From an uncultured Clostridia bacterium (GTDB taxonomy: Bacteria; Bacillota; Clostridia; Lachnospirales; CAG-274): a DNA stretch of 64,000 nt. The notes beneath the pieces are model-generated. The model made no database searches. It was not told the origin of the DNA and worked only from the letters and a program-made list of their open reading frames with translations. Positions 42,816 to 51,623 of the stretch are shown one piece after another; position 1 is the stretch's first letter, and each line of letters begins with the position of its first letter. The translations under genes and the position numbers were made by a program. Where the stretch lies: the NCBI GenBank assembly GCA_947630725.1, contig CANRIS010000009.1, forward strand, positions 23,519-87,518, given 5' to 3'.

Positions 42816-44465
42816 TTATAAAAATCTTTTCATAACTACCTGAGCCACGTTAAGCGCATGGTCGCCGACTCTTTCAAGATTTGTGAGGGTATCCAGATAG
42901 GAGATTCCCGTTGTTGCGTCTACGCTGTTTGAAGAAAGCCTTTCTATATGCAGCTTTCTGTACGCAGCCTCCATATCGTCAATAGCCTGCTCCGAGCGTA
43001 TCGTCCTTTCGGCGCTGCGATAGCTGTTGTTTTCGAGGGCGTCAAGCGCCGATGTAACGCACTTTATGGCCTCGTCACACATCTTTCTCAGCTCGGTTTT
43101 CTGAATATCCGAAAATTCAAGCTCCTCTCCTGCCATAAACTGCGCCGACTCTATGAGGTTTTCGCTGTAGTCGCCTATCCTCTCCATATCGTTAACCGTA
43201 TGGAAAAGCGATGTCAGGACTTTGTTTTCGCCTGAGCTTAAGCCGGGGGTATTGCAGAGCCTTACCATAAACTTTGTTATGGTACCCTGAAGCTGATCGA
43301 TGCTCGCCTCTCTCGAATCCACCTTTTCGATCTTCTCCTTGTCGTGGTCGAAAAGGGCATCCGATGCCATAATAAGGTTTTCGAGGGACAGTCTGCCCAT
43401 TCTTACGATCTCCTTTACGCAGTTTTCAATGGCAAGGGGCGGCGAGCTGAGAACTCTGAGGTCAAGATGTACAAGCAGAGCCTCGTCTCCCTCGCTCGAC
43501 TTGGCAAAGGATGTGAGCTTTTCGGCAGCCTTTACAAGAAGATCCGCAAAGGGATACATAATGATGGTGTTTGCAAGGTTAAAGCCCGTGTGAACAAGAG
43601 ATATTTCGGTAAGGTTTATTACGCTGTTGCCAAGATCGGGTACAACAAACCTGAACAGAAGGAAGGCTATAACGCTGAACAGAACAGAGCCTATTACATT
43701 GAACAAAAGGTGTATACAGGCTGCCGCCTTTGAGTTTCTCGATGAGCCCACCGCCGAAAACAGAGCTGTTATACAGGTACCTATATTCTGACCCATTATT
43801 ATGTATACGGCGCTGTTCCATGTGACTATGCCGGATATTGCGAGGGACTGAAGTATACCTATGGATGCCGTGGAGGACTGTATTATGGCAGTAACGACTG
43901 CGCCTGCCACAACGCCCAGCAGAGGGTTGGAGCCGAGCTTTGCAAAAACCTGCGAAAAAACAGGCAGCTCGCTCAGGGGCGAGGCTCCCTCGGTCATAAG
44001 GCCTATGCCCATAAAGAGCATACCGAAGCCGACTATTATTTCTGTAAGGCTCTTGACGAATCCCTTTTTAACAAATATACCGCTTATGGAGCCTAACGCT
44101 ATGGCGATGGGTCCCATTGTAAGGGGCGCCATAAAAGCAGCCCATTCGGACGAGGATACGATCCAGCTTGTGATGGTCGTACCTATGTTTGCGCCCATTA
44201 TTATGCCTACGGACTGACTGAGATTGAGAAGTCCCGCATTTATAAAGCCTATTACCATAACGGTGGTGGCGGCTGAAGAATGTATTATGGCTGTGACAAG
44301 AGCGCCCAGCCCTACGCCCACAAGCCTGTTTTTCGTAAGAACCGCCAGTATTTTTCTCATTTTGTTTCCTGCGACCTTCTGAAGTCCCGAGGACATAAGG
44401 CTCACGCCATACAAAAACAGTCCCAGACCGCCCAGAAAGGTCACAAGCATAGCTCCATAATTCAT
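42816..44465 (-). CDS. Na/Pi cotransporter family protein with C-terminal PhoU-like domain
   Basis: 'LGGLGLFLYGVSLMSSGLQKVAG', 'ALVTAIIHSSAATTVMVIGF', 'AVVTAIIQSSTASIGILQ'. ATG 44465 with gggagg RBS. Confidence 0.94.
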   Translation of the reverse strand: MNYGAMLVTFLGGLGLFLYGVSLMSSGLQKVAGNKMRKILAVLTKNRLVGVGLGALVTAIIHSSAATTVMVIGFINAGLLNLSQSVGIIMGANIGTTITSWIVSSSEWAAFMAPLTMGPIAIALGSISGIFVKKGFVKSLTEIIVGFGMLFMGIGLMTEGASPLSELPVFSQVFAKLGSNPLLGVVAGAVVTAIIQSSTASIGILQSLAISGIVTWNSAVYIIMGQNIGTCITALFSAVGSSRNSKAAACIHLLFNVIGSVLFSVIAFLLFRFVVPDLGNSVINLTEISLVHTGFNLANTIIMYPFADLLVKAAEKLTSFAKSSEGDEALLVHLDLRVLSSPPLAIENCVKEIVRMGRLSLENLIMASDALFDHDKEKIEKVDSREASIDQLQGTITKFMVRLCNTPGLSSGENKVLTSLFHTVNDMERIGDYSENLIESAQFMAGEELEFSDIQKTELRKMCDEAIKCVTSALDALENNSYRSAERTIRSEQAIDDMEAAYRKLHIERLSSNSVDATTGISYLDTLTNLERVGDHALNVAQVVMKRFL

Positions 44466-44590
44466 AATATTCCTCCCAAAAGCTTTGTTTTCGGCAAGCC
44501 TTTGCGCAAAAGGCCCCATCCTTACAGCCGCATATCCGCATATCTTCATATACCTTTTATCATATTTTAACACCAACTTAACAATAAAAC

Positions 44591-45038
44591 AAGCTAAAAA
44601 TAAAATTTTGCTCTAAACTGTCAAAAAAGTATATTTACTTATAATAAGAAAAATATTCGACAAATATATTATATATAGCGTCGCAGACTTTAATCCGCAG
44701 GTAGTGTCCGAAAGATGTCGGATTGCCCGAAGGGCAACTTTTCCGTAAGGAAAAGCACTGAGCAATGAGCTTTGCCCGTCCTCAGCACGTTTGCCTACGG
44801 CAAACGCCGCCTTTCGCTCACGCTCAGGCGTTCGGATTTTCTTCCGATGCCAGAGGAATAAATTTCAATTTGCGAAAAAACGCAGTTTTTGGAATAAATT
44901 GAAATTTATATTCCTTTATCCAAATGAAGTCGCTTACCTTGCCCGGCACGCACATTTGGCCTCATCAAAATGCGGCTGCATTTTGATGACAGCGTGTCGA
45001 TTTTTCGACACGCTGAAGCCAAAAATAAAATTTTGCTC
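44591..45038. repeat. Mosaic hairpin-array repeat copy R1, bracketed by 23-bp direct repeats
   Basis: aagcYaaaaataaaattttgctc at 44591-44613 and 45016-45038 (22/23 identical). Internal hairpins gcccgaagggc, cttttccgtaaggaaaag, gtttgcctacggcaaac, aaatttcaattt...aaattgaaattt, catcaaaatgc..gcattttgatg, agcgtgtcg..cgacacgct. 44854-45014 is near-identical to 54061-54220. Confidence 0.85.
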
Positions 45039-45119
45039 CTATTTTGGCGTATAAAGGAGCCGCCTGCACGCTTTTGCGCCCGAAAAGGCATATTTGTCGA
45101 AGGTATTGAAAATTCAACC

Positions 45120-45147
45120 TTGACAAACGTCCCTTTAATGTTATAAT
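45120..45147 (+). promoter_or_regulatory. Consensus sigma-A promoter for the thrS leader
   Basis: TTGACA (45120-45125), 16-nt spacer, TATAAT (45142-45147). Confidence 0.85.
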
Positions 45148-45324
45148 AAAGAAAGTAAATCTGAGATAAGGACACGTCCGATCTTTTACGGAATAACAGA
45201 GAGAGCCTGCGGGTGAAACGGCTCATTCACGATTTTTTCGGATACCGCCTTTGAGAGGCGCCAATAACGCCCGTAGGGTTCTGCGTTAAAGAACACCGCC
45301 TTTAAAAAGGGTGGAAACGAGCAG

Positions 45325-45479
45325 TATTTAACAGACAAGTAAGTCCCCCGCCTCTTTAGGCGGTGGGTACTTACTGTTGTATTCGGTGGGAGATGCAAGC
45401 TCCCATCCGAATACAAAGGCTTCATCAGAAGCCGTCGGTTATGAGCGCGAAGCGTAAGCGGAGTGCGAATATCATTGAC
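45325..45479 (+). mobile_element. Copy A of a ~155-bp structured element resembling an IS200/IS605 right end / TnpB omega-RNA (non-autonomous)
   Basis: ~94% identical to 52596-52750 with sharp shared ends (tatttaac...atatcattgac). Three successive hairpins: gtaagtcccccgcc..ggcggtgggtacttac; gtattcggtgggag..ctcccatccgaatac; ggcttcatcagaagcc. Confidence 0.7.
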
Positions 45480-45492
45480 AACAAACTCTCGT

Positions 45493-45522
45493 CCCATAGG
45501 CTATGGCTTGTGGGCATTTTTT
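45493..45522 (+). terminator. T-box-controlled terminator of thrS leader
   Basis: CCCATA-ggctatggct-TGTGGGc followed by atttttta; its 5' arm overlaps the CTCGTCCC antiterminator arm. Confidence 0.7.
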
Positions 45523-45544
45523 ATTATTAACAAGGAGGATATTT

Positions 45545-47482
45545 ATGATCAATATTACACTTAAGGACGGCTCGGTGAGACAGTATGAGTCGGGAGTCAC
45601 TGTTCTTGACGTATGCAGATCCATCTCCGAGGGACTTGCCCGAAACCTCTGCTGCGCAAAATTCAACGGCAGGGTCGAGGACATACGCACGGAGCTTAAA
45701 GAGGACGGCCATATAGAATTCTGCACCTTTGACACAGACGAGGGCAAAAGAGCCTTTCGCCACACTGCCTCTCACGTTATGGCGCAGGCCATAAAGAGAC
45801 TTTTCCCCGAGACAAAGCTTGCCATAGGCCCCTCTATTGCCGATGGATTCTATTATGACTTTGACAGAGAGACCCCCTTTACCGAGGAGGATCTTGAAAA
45901 AATAGAGGCCGAAATGAAAAAAATCGCCAAAGAAAACCTTAAGCTTGAAAGGTTTGAGCTGCCCAGAGAAGAGGCCATAAGGTTTATGGAGGAGAAGAAT
46001 GAGCCTTATAAGGTAGAGCTTATAAAAGACCTCCCCGAAGACGCCATAATATCGTTTTATAAGCAGGGAGAATTCACCGACCTCTGCGCAGGCCCCCACC
46101 TTGCCTCCACAAAGGCTATAAAGGCCATAAAGCTCACCTCCGTTGCGGGAGCATACTGGAGAGGCAGCGAAAAGAACAAAATGCTTTCGAGAATATACGG
46201 CACAGCCTTCACAAAGGCGTCCGATCTGGAGGAGCATCTCCGCCTTATAGAGGAGGCCAAAAAGCGTGACCACCGAAAGCTCGGCAAGGAGCTCGGCCTT
46301 TTCGTTCTTCTTGAAGAAGGCCCCGGTTTTCCGTTCTTTCTCCCCAAGGGAATGGTTATAAAAAACACTCTCATTGACTATTGGAGAGAAATACACAAAA
46401 GAGCAGGCTATGTGGAAATACAGACTCCCATGATGCTCAACCGCAGCCTTTGGGAGAGAAGCGGCCATTGGGATCACTATAAGGACAATATGTATACCAC
46501 CACGATAGACGATACCGACTTTGCCATAAAGCCCATGAACTGCCCCGGCGGTATGCTCGTATATATGCAGGAGCCTCACTCATACAGAGACCTGCCCTTA
46601 AGAGCAGGCGAGCTGGGACTTGTTCACCGCCACGAAAAGAGCGGACAGCTTCACGGACTTATGCGTGTGCGCTGCTTTACTCAGGACGATGCGCATATTT
46701 TTATGACAAAGGAGCAAATTAAAGACGAGATAAAGGGTGTTGTGAGCCTTATCGATGAGGTATATACTCTCTTTGGCTTTGACTATCACATAGAGCTTTC
46801 TACCCGTCCCGAAAACTCTATGGGTTCCGATGAGGATTGGGAGATCGCCACGGCAGGACTTAAGGGCGCTCTTGACGAGCTTGGAAGAGAATATGAAATA
46901 AACGAGGGCGATGGAGCATTCTACGGCCCGAAGATCGACTTTCACCTTACAGACTGTCTCGGCAGAACATGGCAGTGCGGAACGATACAGCTTGATATGC
47001 AGCTGCCCGAGCGTTTTGAGCTTGAATATACCGACAAGGACGGAAAGAAAAAACGTCCCGTTATGATCCACAGAGTTGTTTTCGGCTCGATCGAACGTTT
47101 CATAGGCATACTGACAGAGCATTTTGCAGGCAGCTTCCCAACGTGGCTCGCTCCCGTACAGGCCAAAGTCCTCCCCATATCGGAAAAGCACGAGGACTAT
47201 ACCGAAACAGTACGCAAGGCTCTTGAGGATGCAGGTCTGCGTGTAGAAACAGACTATCGCTCCGAAAAGATAGGCTATAAGATCAGAGAGGCCAGAAACC
47301 AAAGAATACCCTATATTCTCGTATGCGGAGAAAAGGAAAAAGAAAACGGCACCGTGACTGTACGCTGCGGCGAAAATGTTCTGGGGGCGTTTTCCGTTGA
47401 AGAATTTATTTCCGCAATAAAGAAGGAAATTGCCGAAAGAGGCAACAGAAACACATCTGTAACAGCAAAAAATCAAAACTGA
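45545..47482 (+). CDS. thrS: Threonyl-tRNA synthetase
   Basis: TGS domain 'MINITLKDGSVRQYESGVTVLDVCRSIS', 'FRHTASHVMAQAIKRLFPE', 'CPGGMLVY', 'GLMRVRCFTQDDAHIF'; RBS aaggagg. Confidence 0.98.
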   Translation: MINITLKDGSVRQYESGVTVLDVCRSISEGLARNLCCAKFNGRVEDIRTELKEDGHIEFCTFDTDEGKRAFRHTASHVMAQAIKRLFPETKLAIGPSIADGFYYDFDRETPFTEEDLEKIEAEMKKIAKENLKLERFELPREEAIRFMEEKNEPYKVELIKDLPEDAIISFYKQGEFTDLCAGPHLASTKAIKAIKLTSVAGAYWRGSEKNKMLSRIYGTAFTKASDLEEHLRLIEEAKKRDHRKLGKELGLFVLLEEGPGFPFFLPKGMVIKNTLIDYWREIHKRAGYVEIQTPMMLNRSLWERSGHWDHYKDNMYTTTIDDTDFAIKPMNCPGGMLVYMQEPHSYRDLPLRAGELGLVHRHEKSGQLHGLMRVRCFTQDDAHIFMTKEQIKDEIKGVVSLIDEVYTLFGFDYHIELSTRPENSMGSDEDWEIATAGLKGALDELGREYEINEGDGAFYGPKIDFHLTDCLGRTWQCGTIQLDMQLPERFELEYTDKDGKKKRPVMIHRVVFGSIERFIGILTEHFAGSFPTWLAPVQAKVLPISEKHEDYTETVRKALEDAGLRVETDYRSEKIGYKIREARNQRIPYILVCGEKEKENGTVTVRCGENVLGAFSVEEFISAIKKEIAERGNRNTSVTAKNQN

Positions 47483-47507
47483 AAACACGGTAGACAGGAG
47501 GATAAAA

Positions 47508-47843
47508 ATGTCCCATACACATGAGCATGAACATCACGACCACGACTGCTGCGATGAATGCTGCGAAAAAATGCACCTTGTACTTGACGATGACACGGAG
47601 CTTAGCTGTGATGTCGTAGGAATATTCTCGGTATCGGAGGATTCCGATAAGGAATATATCGCCCTTATCCCCGATGACAGCGATGATCTTCTTTTCTATC
47701 GCTATGCCGAAACCGATGACGGCGAGGTATCCCTCGACAACATCGACAGCGAAGAAGAATTTGACTTGGTAAGTCAGACCTTTGACGAGCTTTTCCTCGA
47801 TGATGAGGACAGCGAGGACGGCGAGGAGCTTTCCGAGATCTGA
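47508..47843 (+). CDS. DUF1292-family (YrzB-like) protein with His/Cys-rich N-terminus
   Basis: 'LVLDDDTELSCDVVGIFSV...EYIALIPDDSDDLLFYRY'; N-term HTHEHEHHDHDCCDECCEKMH. Confidence 0.85.
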   Translation: MSHTHEHEHHDHDCCDECCEKMHLVLDDDTELSCDVVGIFSVSEDSDKEYIALIPDDSDDLLFYRYAETDDGEVSLDNIDSEEEFDLVSQTFDELFLDDEDSEDGEELSEI

Positions 47844-47890
47844 TACCGCTCTGCAAAAACTGTTTAAAAACTGTTTAAGAAATAAAATTT

Positions 47891-47953
47891 ACTCCGCCCT
47901 GTGCCGATTCTTGACAAAAAAATGATTCGGCATTATACGGCGGAGTAGTTTTT
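47891..47953 (+). terminator. Rho-independent terminator
   Basis: actccgcc...ggcggagt stem followed by agtttttt. Confidence 0.75.
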
Positions 47954-48015
47954 TGCTTTGATTTGTATATAAATATATTGCCGTCAGTTCTGTATGCTCT
48001 GTATATTTTATAATT

Positions 48016-48408
48016 TTATATATTTATGCCGACTATGCCGCCAAGTCCTCCGCCGCACACCGAAACAAGGACAATTAGGACGGTTTTTGTACCGAAAGCA
48101 AAGTCGGGGACGGCGCAGCAGCCGAAAATTATCATTACCGCCGCATATACGGCTCCCGAAAGCATTCCCCATACTATGCCCCTCTTTTTAACGGCTCTGC
48201 CCGACAAAAAGCCCCCTGTCACAACGGAGGCTGCCACCGTCAGCGTTATGACAGTCTGCATATATTTTTCGGTCATATCCGTATATGTGAGCAGACACGC
48301 ATATATAACAAAAACCACCGCCGTAACCACATACGCCGCCAGAACAGACACAGCGACAGCGGCGGCAGGATTTTTCCCCTTCGGGTTTTCAGGATCCTTT
48401 CTTTTCAT
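48016..48408 (-). CDS. TIGR04086-like small membrane protein
   Basis: Four predicted TM segments, 'SGRAVKKRGIVWGMLSGAVYA', 'GGGLGGIVGIN'. Confidence 0.75.
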   Translation of the reverse strand: MKRKDPENPKGKNPAAAVAVSVLAAYVVTAVVFVIYACLLTYTDMTEKYMQTVITLTVAASVVTGGFLSGRAVKKRGIVWGMLSGAVYAAVMIIFGCCAVPDFAFGTKTVLIVLVSVCGGGLGGIVGINI

Positions 48409-48488
48409 TTTCCGTCCCCTCCCTAAAAATCAAAAATAACTTGTATTTTTATTTATTTATGTTATTATATTATTTAAGGTGAGATTTT

Positions 48489-49337
48489 ATGATAACTATT
48501 GATCTGCATACGCATACAAACCGCTCGGACGGTACTCTCAGTCCCGGGGAGCTTGTCAGAAAGGCCTGTGACATAGGTCTCAAGGCAATAGCGATCACCG
48601 ACCACGACACCACCGATGGCATCGGAGAGGCTCTTGACTGTTCGGGAGAGCTTTCGGGTCTTGAAGTCATACCGGGTACGGAGCTTTCTTCATCATACAG
48701 AAACAAAGAAATCCACATAGTCGGGCTTTTTATCGAAAAGGACAGCCCGAAGCTTTTGTATGCCCTTGACGACCTGAGAAAAAAAAGAGAAAAAAGAAAT
48801 ACGGCTATGCTAAAAAAGCTCAGGGACTGCGGACTTTCGCTAAGCTATGACGACCTGCTTGAAACAAGCGGCAAGAACGTCATAACGAGGGCGCATTTTG
48901 CCGTACTTCTCCAAAACGCAGGCTATGTGTCCTCAAAGGAGGAGGCATTTGAAAAATATATCGGCTTCGGCAAGCCGGGATATGTAAAAAGAGATATTTT
49001 GTCGGCTCCCGATGCCGTATCTCTCATAAAGTCGGCAGGCGGCATTCCCATAATAGCTCACCCCTTTTCCTACGGATTCGGTATGAGGGATATTGAAAAA
49101 ATGGTGTCCGATTTCGCGGCGTTTGGCGCAGAGGGTATGGAGTGCTATTACCCCACCCATTCATACGAGGATACGGTATACGCCCTGTCGCTTTGCAGAA
49201 GCTTAGGACTTCTTCCCTCGGGCGGCAGCGACTTCCACGGAGAAAACAAGCCGGGTCTCGAGCTTGGCACGGGATACGGCGATCTTGAAATTCCCTATAA
49301 TATTTTAGAGGATATGAAGGTGAAAAAATATGGCTAA
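48489..49337 (+). CDS. PHP-domain metal-dependent phosphoesterase
   Basis: 'IDLHTHTNRSDGTLSPGELVRKA', 'AITDHDTTDG', 'GSDFHGENKPG'. Confidence 0.93.
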   Translation: MITIDLHTHTNRSDGTLSPGELVRKACDIGLKAIAITDHDTTDGIGEALDCSGELSGLEVIPGTELSSSYRNKEIHIVGLFIEKDSPKLLYALDDLRKKREKRNTAMLKKLRDCGLSLSYDDLLETSGKNVITRAHFAVLLQNAGYVSSKEEAFEKYIGFGKPGYVKRDILSAPDAVSLIKSAGGIPIIAHPFSYGFGMRDIEKMVSDFAAFGAEGMECYYPTHSYEDTVYALSLCRSLGLLPSGGSDFHGENKPGLELGTGYGDLEIPYNILEDMKVKKYG

Positions 49338-49797
49338 TAAATCCATAAGAACAATAACACGGAATAAAAAGGCTTTTCACGATTATTTTATACTCGAAAC
49401 CATAAAGGCAGGCATAGAGCTTAAGGGCACGGAAGTAAAGTCAATGAGACAGTCCCGCTGCAATCTGAAGGACAGCTATATAATAATCTCCAACAAAGAG
49501 GCCTTCATAAAGGGTATGCACATAAGCCCCTTTGAACAGGGCAACCGTTTCAACCACGACCCTCTGCGTGACAGAAGGCTGCTGCTCCACAAGTATGAGA
49601 TCAACAAGCTCGAAGGCAGCATAATGCAGCAGGGTCTTACGATAGTACCCCTTCAGGCGTATTTTGAGGGCAGCCTTGTCAAGCTTGACATAGGAGTCGC
49701 AAGGGGCAAAAAGCTGTTTGACAAGCGCCGAAGCATCGCCGAAAAGGATCGCAGGAGAGAAGCCGAAAAGGACTTCAAGCTGAAGCTTATGTCATGA
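49330..49797 (+). CDS. smpB: SsrA-binding protein SmpB
   Basis: 'IRTITRNKKAFHDYFILETIKAGIELKGTEVKSMRQSRCNLKDSY', 'DRRLLLHKYEINKL', 'GKKLFDKR'. Confidence 0.98.
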   Translation: MANKSIRTITRNKKAFHDYFILETIKAGIELKGTEVKSMRQSRCNLKDSYIIISNKEAFIKGMHISPFEQGNRFNHDPLRDRRLLLHKYEINKLEGSIMQQGLTIVPLQAYFEGSLVKLDIGVARGKKLFDKRRSIAEKDRRREAEKDFKLKLMS

Positions 49798-50261
49798 TAA
49801 CAGATTATTCAAACGTATACAAAAATGCGGTACAAAAGCTCATTGAAGGTCAGGGCAAATGTATTTCATCATATCAGAAATATATTTTTGAAAATTATGG
49901 AGATATGTTTTCCGAATGCTCATTCGTCTATATAAACGACAACAGGGTTCTGGGATATATAGGTGGCATTGCACCCATCTGCAAAAACAAGCTTCACGTT
50001 TTTATGCTGCTGTCGGACGATGTCTGCGGAAACAGGATAAAAAAATATCTCCTCGAACGCATTGTACTGTATTCTAACAAAAACAAAATAACGCATATCA
50101 CCTTTTCGATTACGCCCCAAAATCACTTTCTTTTCAGAATATTCCGTGATCTCGCCGACAGACTGAACATCGAAGTCAAAAAACTCAAAATCTATTCCGA
50201 TGATGTTCATTATGAAATTACCTACGAACTTTGTCTCGACAGACTGCACCAATACAAGTGA
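49794..50261 (+). CDS. Hypothetical protein, possibly GNAT-like
   Basis: Overlaps smpB stop (ATGATAA). 'VYINDNRVLGYIGGIAPICKNKLHVFMLLSDDVCGNRIKKYLLERIV' has a weak GNAT-like strand pattern. Confidence 0.55.
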   Translation: MITDYSNVYKNAVQKLIEGQGKCISSYQKYIFENYGDMFSECSFVYINDNRVLGYIGGIAPICKNKLHVFMLLSDDVCGNRIKKYLLERIVLYSNKNKITHITFSITPQNHFLFRIFRDLADRLNIEVKKLKIYSDDVHYEITYELCLDRLHQYK

Positions 50262-50292
50262 CAAGGCTCTGTCTACGATAGGATAAACAGCT

Positions 50293-51576
50293 ATGAAATT
50301 CAGAAAACAATTATTATTTTTTATGCTTTCGGCATATTTTGCCATGTGCCTTAAGCCCGTTCTTTTTCCCTCGGATAACTGCAAAAGCCTTCTGCTGTGG
50401 GGCTCCGTCATATTTGTCGTTATAAATGCCCTTTGGTATATGAGTACGGCGGCGGCAAAAGCCTTCGGCACAAGGCCGCTCATATATGCCGAAAAAAGAA
50501 AGGCCGAAAAGACAGGCAGAGAATTCGGTATGGATGCGGTAAGGATAATAGCCATACTCTTTGTGCCTCTTATTCACTTTTTCGGAAACACAAACTTCTA
50601 CAATGCCCCCATAGCGGGCAGAGAAATGTTCTTTATGACGGCGCTGCGTTGGCTCGTTCTCAATGCGGTACCTCTTTTTATGATAATAACGGGATATTTC
50701 AAATCCCACAAGGATATAGAGCCAAGCCACTACAAGGCCATAATCCCCGTGCTTATGACTCATATCGTCTGCTCCTCTGTAAGACTTCTTACGGATCATT
50801 ATATACACGAAATACCAATGACAAAGGAATATCTGCTTGACAAGCTTGTTTATTTCAACTACGGCTGGTACGTCAAGCTATACATAGGTCTGCTTCTTCT
50901 CATACCTTTTCTGAATAAGGCCTATCACGGTCTGGAAACACGGGCAAAGAAGGAATGTCTCATTCTCACGATAATTCTTCTCACCGCCATGGGCCCCATT
51001 CTGTATGACGTCATACCTGCCACATGGCTTATAATATATGTTCTCGGCTATTATTTCATAGGGGCATATATAAGGGAGTATAAAATAAGGATAAATCCGG
51101 TTCTTAACATACTGCTCATAGGACTTATCATATTTTCGGCATCCTTCGGCAGCTATTTCAGAGCCAACGGAGGCAGCTTTGACTGGAATTATCTCGGATA
51201 TGCCCAGAACTCGGCATATTCCTCCCTGCCTGCTTTTATGGCATCGACTCTTATAGTCGTTCTTGTGTCGGATATGGAATGCAGCTCACGCCTTATAGCA
51301 TCGGCGGCAAAGCTTTTTTCTATAATGTCACTCGAAATGTACCTTTTCAGCCAAATGTTCGATATGATAATATATAAGCCCTATCAGACGGCAGGCTATA
51401 CGTTTACTCAATACCTCCCCTTTGCGGCTCATCTGCTTTTCGGCATAATATTTTTCTCGTTCTTAGCCTCATCGGTCAAAAAGCTCATTTTCCTTATGAT
51501 AGGCAAAACGCTGAACAAAACACTTAAAACAGCCCTCAAAAAGCCCCTGTCCTCCCGCCCCTCAATAAAAGCATGA
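50293..51576 (+). CDS. Acyltransferase-3 family membrane protein
   Basis: 'GREFGMDAVRIIAILFVPLIHFF', 'NAVPLFMIITGYF', multiple TM segments. Confidence 0.88.
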   Translation: MKFRKQLLFFMLSAYFAMCLKPVLFPSDNCKSLLLWGSVIFVVINALWYMSTAAAKAFGTRPLIYAEKRKAEKTGREFGMDAVRIIAILFVPLIHFFGNTNFYNAPIAGREMFFMTALRWLVLNAVPLFMIITGYFKSHKDIEPSHYKAIIPVLMTHIVCSSVRLLTDHYIHEIPMTKEYLLDKLVYFNYGWYVKLYIGLLLLIPFLNKAYHGLETRAKKECLILTIILLTAMGPILYDVIPATWLIIYVLGYYFIGAYIREYKIRINPVLNILLIGLIIFSASFGSYFRANGGSFDWNYLGYAQNSAYSSLPAFMASTLIVVLVSDMECSSRLIASAAKLFSIMSLEMYLFSQMFDMIIYKPYQTAGYTFTQYLPFAAHLLFGIIFFSFLASSVKKLIFLMIGKTLNKTLKTALKKPLSSRPSIKA

Positions 51577-51598
51577 ATACATATAGGTAATAAAAAAA

Positions 51599-51623
51599 GG
51601 CAGTCCCGAGACTGCCCTTTTTT
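51599..51623 (+). terminator. Rho-independent terminator
   Basis: aaaaaaa-ggcagtc-ccga-gactgcc-ctttttt. Confidence 0.85.

Larger units (their letters stand above)
45165..45522 (+). promoter_or_regulatory. T-box leader of thrS, interrupted in the antiterminator loop by a ~155-bp element
   Basis: agagag + ggtgaaac stem-I features (~45193-45215), cgttaa, T-box core AGGGTGGAAACGAG (45308-45321; 12/14 to AGGGUGGNACCGCG), CTCGTCCC antiterminator partner (45488-45495), terminator cccata...tgtgggc-attttttatt. Candidate Thr specifier ACC at 45244-45246. Confidence 0.8.

Noticed and set aside
44791-45054. 87-aa ORF in R1 and related short ORFs in R2 (54113-54352) sharing 'RRLHLDKGI'
   Set aside because: Shared residues come from the shared hairpin repeat; frames do not persist across both copies.
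45186-45497. Conserved peptide 'LLMKPLYSDGSLHLPPNTTVSTHRLKRRGTYLSVKY' in two ORFs (45186-45497 and the N-terminus of 51971-52795)
   Set aside because: Identity follows from the duplicated structured 155-bp element; hairpins explain the nucleotide conservation. Treated as non-coding, and the BofC-like CDS start moved to 52543.
45527-46579. 350-aa minus-strand ORF opposite thrS (also 296 aa at 46598-47488)
   Set aside because: Fully antisense to an unambiguous thrS; no RBS or family motif; composition reflects the reverse complement of thrS codons.
49798-51600. tmRNA (ssrA) expected near smpB
   Set aside because: No GGGG-starting tRNA-Ala-like ends or tag-peptide ORF recognised; the region is occupied by two protein genes.
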